Below are positions 11,933-23,458 of a stretch of DNA of 64,000 nt, piece by piece. The DNA is from Lepidodermella squamata (lineage: Eukaryota; Gastrotricha). The notes beneath the pieces are model-generated. The model saw nothing but the letters and a program-made list of their open reading frames with translations, did not search any database and was not told the DNA's origin. The stretch covers positions 3,658,001-3,722,000 of the forward strand of contig JBLDXI010000003.1 of assembly GCA_047495785.1 (NCBI GenBank), in the 5' to 3' direction. How positions within the stretch are numbered: the stretch's first letter is position 1; every line of letters begins with the position of its first letter. The translations under genes and the position numbers were made by a program.

Positions 11933-13324
11933 ATGAGCGGTGATCGATCGGCGGGAAATTTGGGCGGCTATGCGCCTGACCGCTTCGTCGCCGGTTCTTT
12001 CAATGACAATCTTCTGTGCAGTATTTGCCGATATGTTTTCGACAATCCGGTACTGACGCCGTGTGGCCATCTCTTTTGCGCTTCTTGCCTTACGTAAGTC
12101 ATTTGAATTTACTGAAACGTAAAGGTAAAACGTAACGTAGAGTTTGTTGAGTACTAAAAATCAGAATTAATTCAGAAAAGTTGGTCTGGAAATAATCTGC
12201 TTGGTCTGGACATTTTTGCATTTTTATCTGATTTTTTAGCTTAATTCAAACATATTTTAGTATAAATTTGGAAAATTTGTGGCGCTCATTTGCATATGTA
12301 AAACTGCCCTGTGAGTTTTCAGATTTGCTATTGACCCTTTATTCGTGGAATTAAAAAAAAACATGAGCTCAAAAAATACTCTCGGTACAGCTTAAGGTTG
12401 ATGCCCTGCTAAAACTATGTTTCGATCTTTTTGATTATTATTATTATTTAATTAATTTCATTTGCACCTAATTAATCCTGTCCAAGATTGCCACGTGTTG
12501 CGGAGGGATGTGTACATTTTTTTATTAATTTTAATTAATTTTGTAGACATTGGTTGACCGCGTGTCAAACTTTACTGCCGTCGTGCCCCGAGTGCCGCCG
12601 CACTGTATTCGCGTTCGACGTGCGGCCAGTTCGCGGATTACGCAACTACATCGCCTCGCTGCCTACCTACTGCTCACAGCGCCGCCACGGTTGCAACACC
12701 GTACTGCCGCTCGAACAAATCGCAGCCCACGAAGAAGATTGCCCAGCGAAATCGTCGCAGTCGAACAGTAGTGGAGTTAGTAGCGGCGAATCTAGCCCGA
12801 ATAACAGGGTGACTAACCCGCAGCAACGGCGCGTGAAGACAACTCAAACTAGGTCACAAATGCCGCCGTCTAGAATTACAGCCCAGCAGCCGACTAGCCG
12901 GCCAAGTACGACGAACTCATCGACGATCAGCTCAAGGAGTCGTTCGTCTGTTACTGCGACTTCATCATCCCGACCCCAACAAGTCGCGACAGTCATCGAC
13001 CATAGACCTAATGCTAGGCAACGTCTTGCGATGGCTAATCAGCAGACGGGGAGGAGTAGCAGCCATCACCATTTGGATATCAACGATCGAGTCGCGAGGC
13101 TTGAGGAGAAATTGCAGCAAGTTCGGCTGGATATTGAAGCAGCGGAGCAGAGAAATGTTTGGCTCGAGACGCAACTCGCATTAGCGCGGAATAATCTGAG
13201 CCTCGCCGATGCGTTGCGGCGGGTCAGGGCGACACCTGGCGCGACATCATCGGCCTCGACTATTACGTCTTCGAACACGCGTCGACGCCCGGCTGCGCAC
13301 TCTTTGAGCCCTCACGATGACTGA
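11933..13324 (+). CDS. RING finger / TRAF-like zinc finger / coiled-coil E3 ligase
   Basis: Probable cytosolic ubiquitin ligase of 312 residues. Exons are 11933-12093 and 12547-13324, and the join restores a complete C3HC4 RING: C29, C32, C44, H46, C49, C52, C67 and C70. A second Cys/His module follows at about 85-113 (YCSQRRHGC...EQIAAHEEDC), as in the first TRAF-type finger of RNF41/PDZRN-like ligases. Residues 115-205 are Ser/Thr/Gln-rich and low complexity. The end (about 220-280) contains a heptad-like coiled coil (VARLEEKLQQVRLDIEAAEQ). No PDZ or substrate domain is present, so the target is unknown. The intron (12094-12546) is long for this window. Confidence 0.85.
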
Positions 13325-13852
13325 GCGCCGTGTCTTCCAGCATATTATTGCAATCGAAGGAAAAACCACACCTGCTGATTTACGTGGCTAATGTGCCTTT
13401 TATATCTTGAAATTTTTATGGATGATTTTTGTGCATGGGATCGTTCTATATATATTTACTTGTTGACAATTCGATTTTATGACAATCTTGTAAACTGCGT
13501 TCAATGTTCATCTTTGAATTTTAACAAAATGTGCGCAATAAAACCAGCAATTTTGAGAACTTTGAGTTTTTTTTTAGCGGTTTAGCAAATCAGCTACAGC
13601 CTTACAAAAAAATTGCACGTGAATAAATAATGATTCATATAACCCGTGGCAAACAAATAAGCTGTTCAACTTTAAATGAAAAAATTTAAGGTGATCATAC
13701 GCAAGTAGTCCGCCGTACTTGCGTCATACCTAACCAGAAAACATGTTTGCGTAACATTGCTGGCTTCGTTTCCATCGTTCCAATAGTTTGAAAATTGGCA
13801 ACAACAAGGCGATATCGATGCCAACTGCCGCAAAAACTGGCCTTTCCAACGG
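13325..13852. other. spacer upstream of cathepsin gene
   Basis: Holds the 3' UTR of the RING gene (AATAAA near 13537) and upstream DNA of the cathepsin gene. Minus-strand ORFs here overlap each other and show no family motif. Confidence 0.5.
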
Positions 13853-13860
13853 TATATAAA
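13853..13860 (+). promoter_or_regulatory. TATA box of cathepsin L gene
   Basis: TATATAAA lies 100 bp before the ATG at 13960, a normal distance for a core promoter with a short leader. The gene below it has strongly GC-ending codons, fitting high expression. Confidence 0.65.
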
Positions 13861-13959
13861 CACTGCAGGAATGGCTTACAGGCATCAAGCAACAATTTTT
13901 CAATTCAAAGCAATTCAAAGCTAATTTTCTCAATTTCAACTTGAATTTCAAGCTCCATC

Positions 13960-15030
13960 ATGCAATCTAATATTGCCAATTCGATAATATTGATTCTGGC
14001 CGCGTCTGCTTTAGTTGGTGAGTTACCCTGCTCGATAGCGTGCTTCCTCGTATAAACTGTTTATCTTTCAACAGGTGCAGCTCCGGTCCAAGATGATAAA
14101 GACTGGGACGATTTCAAGAGCGAAGCCAAGTACAACAATGCCGCCGAGGAGAGCCTCCGACGTGAAATTTTCCGCAAGAACAAGGCCGAAATCGAGAGGC
14201 ACAACGCCAGGAAAGACGTCTCGTTCCAAATGGGCATCAATTCGATGGCGGACAAAACTCAGGCTGAAATCGCTAGCCAACGCCTTGGTCTGAGGGTTCC
14301 TCTTGGCGAACAGCAGCTTCTGGTCGGGGCTGCCAATCCAGTTATCGAACAGACCTTGGTTGCTGCCCTTCCGGCTTCATTGGACTTGCGAACCAAGGGC
14401 GCTGTGACCCCCGTTAAGAACCAGGGTTCGTGCGGGTCCTGCTGGGCCTTCTCCGCTACCGGAGCCCTCGAAGGCCGTTTCAAGTTGAAGTCCGGCAGCT
14501 TGGTGTCGCTTTCCGAGCAGAACCTCATGGACTGTTCTTACTCGTACGGCAACAATGCCTGCAACGGCGGTTGGATGAACTCAGCCTTCAACTACGTCAA
14601 AAGCGTCAATGGCCTTAATACAGGCGCTGCCTACCCCTACAAGGCTGTCAGCAGTACCAGCTGCAAGCTGAACAGCAGTGCAGGTGCTCTATTCGCCAAG
14701 ATCACCGGCTACACCAGTGTACAGGCCAACAACGAGACAGCTCTGATGGTCGCCCTGCAAAACGGCCCAGTTTCGGTTGCGATCGATGCTGGCAAGAGTT
14801 CGTTCAGTTACTACAAATCCGGCGTCTATTCCGAACCGCTTTGCTCGACCAGTGTCAATCATGGCGTTCTGGTCGTTGGCTACGGCACGGACTCTGTTTC
14901 CGGAAAGCCCTATTGGCTGGTCAAGAACAGCTGGGGCACGGGCTGGGGCGAGTCGGGCTACATTCGCATGGCCCGTGGCTCGAACAACTGCCAGATTCTT
15001 TCTTACCCGAGCTACCCCAACATGGCCTGA
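13960..15030 (+). CDS. cathepsin L-like cysteine protease (papain C1A)
   Basis: Secreted or lysosomal preproprotease of 337 residues. Exon 1 (13960-14017) encodes a signal peptide and exon 2 (14075-15030) the rest. The propeptide has an ERFNIN-type helix (about 45-65) and a GNFD-like MGINSMAD. The mature enzyme begins near LPASLDLR. The catalytic set is complete: Gln136, Cys142 in GSCGSCWAF, His282 in VNHGVLVVGYG and Asn304 in KNSWGTGWG. The CNGGW segment is typical of cathepsin L. The coding sequence favours C/G third positions much more than its neighbours, a sign of high expression. Likely roles are digestion or lysosomal proteolysis. Confidence 0.96.
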
Positions 15031-16099
15031 ATTAGCTGTTTTTGGTCGAACATAGCATATTTAATTTGACATTTTTGTGATAATTTACACATTATTCAAT
15101 AATTTATATAAAGATTGTTTTAGATTTGTTTCAATAAATTTCGAACCATTGTAAATTGTAATAATTCATTTCCCGATTTATTTCGATTTGGAAATTTTTT
15201 TACGAATTCAAACTAATTTTTTTAAATTGAGCCCCAACCATTTATCCACGATTTTTCGAAAAAAATAAAAAATTTACCGGAGATAAATACTGAAAACCTC
15301 GATGGTAACTGTTTCGGTAATTTTCGGTTTTTACCCGGTTGGATCAAATCTCTTCGTATCTCTTTTATATTATTTATACCCTTCATGGCTCTTAGGAAAT
15401 TCGTGTATAATGACGTCAGTATATTTAGGATTTTATGTACAAACAATGAATCATGCTATCAGTTTTCATAAAATAATATAATCAGCTCTTGTCTTTTTGT
15501 CAGACTTTTCAAGCCGAGTAATGATATACCCATCGGGGCCCATCATGTGCTAGAATTTGCGCGGCTGTTTGTTCAGCAAGCCTTGGCGCCGTTTTTATCA
15601 TCAAAGACAAGCTCGCCGCTCAAGATCGCGCGTATTTTTATGCCACCCTACGTTATTGAATATACCTAACGAGCATGCGGCTCAGTGACATTACAGGTGC
15701 AATCTTTCCCCCTATGTACAACCTATGTGTTTATCCAAAAGAAATACTACTAGGTATTATATAATAATACATAACACACTGCTCGTTGGTCGCCTAATGG
15801 AGCACGTGCGTTTCACTATAGCAGGGTCTAGTACTACCCAACCTTATATATATACTAATAATGTTACAAAATTTGACAACGGGATGATTCATTAATTTTC
15901 CACACGTGTGCATAGCGCTGAAAAATTCCACGTTCTATTTCGGGTGTGATTGAGGCTTCTCGTGTTGCTGATTAATTTCCGAGAAATGCTAGGTCACATT
16001 TGGCCAATTACCAAATAATTTCCGGGGTATATATAACACATCAGAATTGCTACATGTGGTAGCATTATCTAATGTTACTTGACAATTTTGGTTTGATAG
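15031..16099. other. intergenic region with repeat relic
   Basis: AATAAA for the cathepsin gene at about 15132. A partial copy of repeat family A lies at about 15227-15375. The rest is AT-rich and shows no gene. Confidence 0.5.
15227..15375 (+). repeat. repeat family A, partial copy
   Basis: Matches the middle of the mariner-like element at 35306-35675 (ATTTACCGGAGA... and GATGGTAACTG-TTCGGTAATTTTCGGT) and a copy at about 47085-47373. Both ends are missing. Confidence 0.65.
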
Positions 16100-17237
16100 A
16101 TGGCTTATCAATTCGCGGCAATCTTAATTGTCCTTCTCGGTTTGGCAGTGATGGAAGTTGCACCGCAAAAATCTATCAAATCAATTGGCCAAAGTATGAT
16201 TTTCGTCACCAGTGATTCTTGAGTCGTAACGCGTCTTTTTCAGCTTGTGATCCATCGGGCTCTGATTGCGGGAAAAATGCGGTCTGTGACCAAGTCGAGC
16301 CGTGTAAAATGGGCCGGTGCGCGTGTATTTCGACCAGATATCGCCCAATTACAGGGTCGAACTCTACGACAGATTGCGCCCTAATCCTCGACGTCGGCGC
16401 CTCGTGCAATGACAGCGATGCCTCACTTCTGCCTCCATTTTCTTCCTGCATCAACTCCACAGTCACTTGTCAAGCAAAAGTGAGAATTTCATGCGATCAA
16501 CGATTTTTAAGGCTAATTTTTCTATTTTTTAGTCAAGCGATGGTAACTGTAAAGCAAGCAATGTTGTTGATAAATTTGGCGATAAATGCGGAAATTCGAC
16601 AACATGTGACTCTAGTCGAGGCTTGGTTTGCGGCAGTAACGGTCTCTGCGAGTGTTTACCGAACATGGCGCCTCAGAGTGACAGTTCATGCCGCACAGCC
16701 GGGTTCGCCGAGCCGTGTCTGACGCAGCAAGAATGCACGTATCCAGCTCTGGGAAATTCCCCATCGTCGTCGGCTTCAGTCTGCGACGGCGTGGGTGAAG
16801 CGTCGAAGAAGTGCTCATGTGACTGGAATAACAACTCGACGGAAAATTTTAAGACACGCGTCGTAATTTTCGGATTTCCAATCCCGTATCGGGCGAGTTT
16901 CAAACTGGCGCCACGGGGTGTCTGTCTGCGGATCCCGAGGGCGTCGAATGGGGAGTTGAGGCTGAATGACAACTGCAGTGTGCCGACTTTCGAGGCGTTC
17001 GGAGATCCGAAGAGCAAGAACCCGATGCCGGATGCCTTCTGTGATTGGGTCATGAACTTTGCATGCGTGCACTGCCCTGAAGATGGCGATGCAGATCTGT
17101 TCGCTGGGAAATGCCGTAGTCTCATACTACCGACTACACTGCAAACCCTTGACGGGCGGAAGTCGTCGTCTTCAATGTTAACAGCAGCAAAACTATACAC
17201 AGTTATTATCTCATTATTATTGATTTACTTCAGGTAG
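16100..17237 (+). CDS. secreted Cys-rich (EB-like) protein with C-terminal hydrophobic tail
   Basis: Three exons (16100-16193, 16244-16479, 16533-17237) give about 344 residues. The first 20-25 residues are a signal peptide. Exons 2 and 3 carry repeated cysteine clusters of the type C-x6-C-x5-C and CGNSTTC...GLVCGSNGLCECLP, resembling EB/EGF-like modules of secreted invertebrate proteins. The last 20 residues (KLYTVIISLLLIYFR) are hydrophobic and end at the stop, so the protein is likely GPI-anchored or membrane-tethered. I do not recognise an orthologue. Exact module boundaries and ligand are unknown. Confidence 0.65.
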
Positions 17238-17264
17238 TTATATTTAGAGTAAATTTAACGAGTA

Positions 17265-17525
17265 GATGCATCAGCCGATGAATACACTTCTCTTTGAATT
17301 CCTCGTTGAAAGCTTTCAGAGCCGTTATGATTTTTCGAAGCCTGTTGGCGGATACATATCAAGTCAATGGCTAGTGAATTCGTTTCTTGGCGATTTGGCT
17401 AGTGCTTCAATTTCTTTCAGGCGATTTGCGCTTTGGCCAATGCTCGTAAGTTTACTGAACCATGCGGATGTTGTCCAAGACTCACTCTTCACGGAAGAGA
17501 GAAAAGAATGATCCCTTTTGTCGTC
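17265..17525 (-). pseudogene. degenerate copy of CARD-like exons
   Basis: On the minus strand this stretch repeats the end of the NPC1-like gene. It has an NRLKEIEALAK-like end of one exon, then DNA close to the next exon (GAA-ACG-AAT-TCA-CTA-GCC reads ETNSLA), then AAAGCTTTCAACGAGGAATTC. The intron between them is almost gone, the frame shifts, and there are stops in all readings. It lies just downstream of the NPC1-like gene in the same orientation, so it looks like a decayed partial tandem duplicate. An alternative 3' exon set is possible but I see no usable splice donor. Confidence 0.6.
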
Positions 17526-17586
17526 GACTTTTTCCAAAAATGCCTCTCAGTAGTATCGCTTTATTCCAGGAGCTTGGGCATTCCGG

Positions 17587-20500
17587 TCAGCCGAAGAATA
17601 CATTTGCATCGTAGAAATTTCGAGCCCTAAGAGCATCCTCGAATTCCCTGTAAAATATTGTGATTTGAAGTCATTCGATTATTTAGATAAATTGGGATAA
17701 CTGACTTGGCATCTGCCTCATTGAAAGCTTTTAGGGCCTCCATGAATTTCGGAAGCCTATCGACGTATTTGAGCAGATACAAGTCTATAAGTCCGTCAAC
17801 AGCCAGTGAATTGGTTTCCTGTATAAAAAGAGGTTTGACACGGATGATTGAACTGCTTTGGGCATTATAACCTTAGCCTCCAAATGTTGAATCTCTTGCT
17901 GATTCACGAAATTACAGCGCAGCAGCAAATTGCGAAACGTCTTAATGCCGTCTTTCAAATCCAGTGTCGTTTGCCAATACGGTCGCCATTCGTCCTGATT
18001 AATCACATCAGCGAGTATCTTCAGCTTATTCATGGTCTCCACTCTCGGCCTGGCCGACGGCGGTGGGGGCCCATCCCTAACACCTGGAGGCCTTGCAGGG
18101 TCCGGGCTTATGGGCGGGCCATCACTAGTGCTTGCAGGCGGAGAGCCAACTTCGATCTGACCGAACTGCTGCAAATCTCTAGCGAAGGTGTTGTCTACCG
18201 TGTCATCTTCAGCCAGCATAATTGCGGTTTTCCCATCCTTATTCCGACATCTCAACCATTGCTTTCTCTCTGCGTGATTTTCTTTAAAGTGCAAAGCTGC
18301 ATATTTCAAAACGATGCCGAAGCTTTCGGGATCCTTTTTCTTGATAGCCATGATTAGGGGCGTATCCCCACCACAGCAATCTAGCCCACCACCACAGAGG
18401 CAAAACTCGTCTACAGCAGCCGGCTTTTCTTCAAGAAATTTGTCTAAGCCAGTCATGTCCTTCGAAGAAATAAGCATGAAAATCTTGTGTATGTCGTCCT
18501 GTGGCAACGTCGATCCGGCATGAGTTTTGGGAGCCGCCTGAATCGTCGTTTCACTACGAGATTTCGGCGCTTCTTCCGCCGGCTTCTTAACTGCATTTTT
18601 GACTGAACTTTGCCGTTTCCAAGTCAGAGAGAAATATGTCCCGGGCAGAATGAATCCATAGATTATCGGAATGAAGAAAGTAGCTGCAAACAACAGCCTA
18701 ACATCAGATCGCACAAATAAGGTCGCAGCAGCGAAGAGGAAGTAAGCTGGCTGTAAGTTTATCGTTTAATTGTTAACAGAAAAGTAATGGATGAAAATAC
18801 TTGCTCACCAAATGCCAGAGGAAAGAGTGCTGCCGCCCCATGCCTAGCGAATGCCGGAAGGCGACACTGTATGCGAATTGAAATGTCAAAACCACGCAAA
18901 GAATAATGTGCGATGTAGTAATCTGGCTTAACGAGCTAGCGTTGAAGCGTGTTACGGAAGTAAGGATGGCAGAAAATGAGCCAAATGTTGAAATCAAAAT
19001 GAATATCGGGTAAAACACTGCTAGTAACCACGATGCTAAATATAACTTGAAGTTATTGAGGATTCACAATTGAGGATTAAGAACTAACCTCGCGAAAAAG
19101 GTCTTTGGCTCGCGATCGGGAATGCTGACATGGTAACAAGGAAGAAAATCGCCGAGGCGGTCATAAAACCATAGTAGTAGTTGTTCCATGGGAAGCTGTG
19201 CTGAAGAAGTCTTTTCGAATGAACGGTGACCATGTAAACGTCTGAGACAGCATCTGCGATCAACGCGACATCTTTTAAAGACCGGAACCTTGCTTCGGGA
19301 TCAGAAGTCGGCTTGAAATAAGCCTCGAAAGCAATGGCTATAAATTCATGTTCAAAATTGTCTTTTCAAGTCGAACATCTCACCTTCAACTTCACCGTTG
19401 TAGTAGACCAGTCTAGAGAAGCCTGGTTGAGCACTACGTGAAGCATAATAGTCGAACAAATCATCCAGAAGGGGTAATCAATCACTCACCCAAATGGACA
19501 GTGCGGGTCTGGCTTCTGCAGCAAATATTGATGAAACAGCTGCTCGAAGTCCTCTTCCGTGGGAAGGATTTCGGGGGAATAGTCCTCACGAGCTTCGGCG
19601 CATCTCTGACACGTGCGATAACGTTCGTTAGCCCAGGAGTCTCCAGGCCTACATATCGTCCCATTCAAGTATCTGGCGCAACAAGTGCGGTACCAGTCAA
19701 TGAAACCGTCGATCGAAGAAATTTCCGCGACAGCTATACTCGAGCTAGACTGCCTTGATAACACTGCAAGTCTGTTTTGAATTGAATGTGCCTGACATCC
19801 TGGTAAGCTACAGAGGCGGTCGACAGCACTCCACATCGATAGATTCCCTTTCGGCTGGACGATGAGATAAACAACTTCTCCAATAGGAGAGTTTTCGATG
19901 AGGTAACTCAGATGCTTGCTGATATTAGAGTTCTATTTAGACAGGTATTAGTGCTCAATAGAAATGATGGCTGAATGCTGATTGCTAACCTGGGGTATCA
20001 AATCCATTGGAAGGTTCGAAAATTTCTCTTGATAAGTGCTGAAACTCGCTGCGTTCATTCCCATAGGGACCAAAAGGGCGAAGATCTTGGCGCAAAGAAA
20101 TATTTTTTAGACAAAATCACTATATAAATCGCTAATACCATTAAAGCTTTGAAGAGGTAAACAGCAATTTGAGAACCAGCACTCGTGGGGGATTTCGGAA
20201 TACGATTCCTAAGTCTATCCAGAGTTGACAGAAACAAATTATCGCCACGGATGCACTGCAAACACGTTTCTTGTAGAACCTTCAGATTACCACTATATAT
20301 TGCCTCAAACCTGCGAAAAAACAGCAGTGTACCCCATGGATACAACAACTAGAGACCAGTGGCTCAGAGTCAACAGAAATGCTGCAGCAACACATGTCAT
20401 AGCAGTATATGGGGCGTTGAAAAGCCAAGCTCCTAAACAATTTGATAAAATTGAGGAGCTTTGAGATTTATAAATACCTGGCACTAGAAATCCGATTTGT

Positions 20501-23257
20501 AGACACCTTATCAAACCGATCTTGACGTTAACGTACTGCGTAACGGCCTTCTCTAACTGAAAAAGAAAAACTGTATTCACAGTGACGAACAGAAATGTCT
20601 CGCCCTCGCCTCTTTAATTGGTGATTGCGCCAGTTGTCTTGCGGAGTAAACAACTGTAGAATCGTACTCCTGTCGAAAATATTCAGCTTTGATATTACCA
20701 TTAGACTGTCAATTATTACTGGATGTAGTTTATCGGCCTGTCCCAAGTGGAGAAGGGCATGATGAATTTCTATCATCAACATGAAGAATTCAAGCAGTTG
20801 ATTCCGATGTGGTAGAGCTAAGGCCAAGACCAGGATTTCACAGAGAGGAAGCACCAAGAGTCCGAGTACCAGACCAAGAATACCAAGCTCCGAAATGCGG
20901 CGATCTCTTATACGAATATTCGAAGCCTCAAGTTCTCTCGCCTGTCGACGTTGTCGTTTCGCTTCCTTCCACGATTGGAGAGAGGCAAAGAACGTCGGAG
21001 TCGAGCGAATTGCGACAACAAGGATTAAGCATATTATCAAAATTGCATTAAAAATGATCCCTCGTGGCCTCTCCTGCAACTCCTTATCAATATCCCGATG
21101 AAGCAGCGCCTTAATTAAGACACAGTGTTAACGATATCATTCAATGCAGATTGAAACGTACATCTGTATACCATGATTGAACGTAAGAAAATCGTTTGTT
21201 CATTTTTGCTGTTTCAAAGGTGTATTCCTTCCTGATTTCAGCATCAATAGATAAGGATAACTCATAGTAAGACGTATCACTCTCTCGCTCCTCAATCGCA
21301 AAACTAATGATTAGGCTTTGAAAGGTAGGATAATCGGTGCCTGAAAAATAGAATTAGGAGTATGAATGGCTCAATTGGAAGAGATTAACCTTTGAACCCG
21401 GCTACCACATGCCACGGATAAGTGACTTCTCCCGATCCTTTCCCAATGCAAGAAATATCTATTGGTATCCTAAAAGTTGAAATTATTCAAAAAATGTTAA
21501 TGAAATTTCAAAAGAAGATACGTGGTGCATTTAGCCATGTGGGAAACATCGTCATCAATAAAATCGACATCCTGGCTTTGCAAATAATTGAAATAGCTAT
21601 TGACAAGGCATTCGCTGTCAGCCGCCTTGTAACACATGCTCCTGATTGAAAGTTTCCCGCGGCGAAAGTCAAGGATTGCTCGCTGCAAATCTGCAACCTG
21701 CTTTCACATCGTTAGAAAATTGAAAAATGGCAAAATGATCGAACCTCAGCGAAAAAGTCGAGCTTTGAGCTGCTTGTGAGCTGTTTCATGGGGTTCACTA
21801 AAATTGTTACGTCACGATAAACCTTGCCATTCCTATAAAAAGATACAGACATAAGTTCCTGAGATTTTGGATAGTTTCTTACCGAAACAGCCGATTGAAG
21901 CGGGCCTCGTTTCCGGTTGGAAGGAACATGTTAGCTGCAGTTTCAGGGAGGAATTGATGCTTACTGGTGAAGTAGTAGACGATTGATAAAGTGAAGGCTA
22001 GCACGCTGATTATGAAGGATATTATGACAAAGAATCGATTTTTGAATTGGCTGTTTGCAAATGTCGAGAAGGCATGAGGACCACAATGATTAGCTGTGAA
22101 ATCTGATCTTGTGCTTGGCGATTGAAGCGATTGAGGCAACATGACTTCAAGCACTTCGTCCTCATTCGCAACATATTGTTGAGCATTGACTGTCGACTTC
22201 CGTGTCGTGAGGCAACAACAGCAACAACCACACCAGTTCAGAATCATGAGACCAAAAAGGACAGCCACGGAGATAGCAATGGCCCCCACTGAAAGGATGA
22301 AGATTCTATCCCATTTCTTAACCGAAGAAGGGTCACGACTTTTTAGAGGCGAAAAGCACTCTTCAGAGTTCAGGCAGTTGATACAGGAGGAGGGAAATCC
22401 TTGCCTGCGGTAGAATTTTCCAGGTTCATTACACGATCTTGCTGGCCTTGAATAGCCAGTGAACGAATTGTCATTCTTCAGCTCTTTTGGAAATGGGCCC
22501 TTGTAGCTGATTTTAAAAGTCATCGCCAGCTCATCGAGATCTTCATCTTTTTTAACTTCCAATGATCGGAAAAAATCTGAAGGCCCACATTTTCCACCTT
22601 CGCAAACAAGGTCCAGAACTGTTCGATTACTAGCCGGGAAGAAAGTATCGCTACAACTTTCGTATAGAGTTTTGGCATATTCAGGCTTCAAATAAATGAT
22701 TGCTTCCGTGACAAATGCCAGATTTTCAGCAGGGCTATGAAACAGGCCCGAATTCGGAATGGAGATGAAAGCGGATTGATTTGGGCTGCAGGCACTGTCG
22801 CAGAATAACTGCATAAGATTCTCCGAACAGGTCGGGGAAGCGTGGTATAACTCGAGAATCCTCTCGAAATACGTCATTGATAGGTAAATCAAGAATCCAT
22901 GGGGACAGCAAAGTTTACCGAGTGTTTGACTTTTACCTATTTAAGCATAAGAAACTTGAAAGTTAAAGTAATTGTGCGAGTTGAATTACCTAAAAGATGC
23001 GGGCAATATCGTCTAGCGACCATTGCAATATTCTCATCCCGACCTTTGGTTGAATTTCCAAGTGCGTTCTTTGATTTTTCCAGAACCATTACTCCATCAG
23101 ATGATTTATCCTCGTACGGATGAATCGGAGAAAAGATGCAGTAACTCCCGGCAAATCGCAAATGGGCAGCCACGGTCTGAAATGAACCCTTGAAATTTGA
23201 ACCTTAACAAATGTATTAATTATTTACCAGGAATAATATCGTCCAGCTTGGTTTCAT
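17587..23257 (-). CDS. NPC1-like RND transporter with ankyrin and CARD-like C-terminal tail
   Basis: About 1,597 residues in 18 exons, all joins in frame. Exon 3 is 22936-21883 and the last exons are 18750-17872, 17818-17706 and 17647-17587. After a short signal-like start, the lumenal N-domain matches NPC1 (YCPHLLG...CCPHGF...SENLMQLFCDSACSPNQSAF), then a membrane helix, a second lumenal domain and a sterol-sensing-like helix bundle. A third lumenal domain has WYRTCCARYLNG...CQRC...PDPHCPFG, as in NPC1 (SCCR...C..C...NPNPKC), followed by the second helix bundle. NPC1 should end there. Here about 290 further residues follow: two or three ankyrin-like repeats (GDTPLIMAIKKK, NKDGKTAIMLAE), a Pro-rich linker and a CARD-like death fold. 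NPC1 moves sterols out of endo-lysosomes; the tail suggests signalling. The helix bundles are much diverged, so transport may be lost. Confidence 0.82.
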
Positions 23258-23458
23258 AATTCAGCTTCCTTTGAGAGTGGTCATGAAACAGTGTGGAGTT
23301 CGATCGGGATTGAAAACATTCATCTTAAAAAGGCAATTAGTGCATTTTCCGACTGGTCTGCATTTTTATTGAGTTTTGACATTGGGCCAGTGCTAGACTA
23401 GATAAAAAGCCGCTATTAAAGATAAAACAGAAGCTAATGGTGTCCATTATAATCAAAA

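Noticed and set aside
14259-15055. Several ORFs overlapping the cathepsin gene
   Set aside because: High GC at third positions opens other frames; the cathepsin frame is unambiguous.
20055-20348. Apparent separate small membrane protein
   Set aside because: It reads through an intron. Split at TTAATG|GTATTAG and CCAAG|ATCTTC it joins the NPC1-like frame (IFALLVPMGMNAASF).
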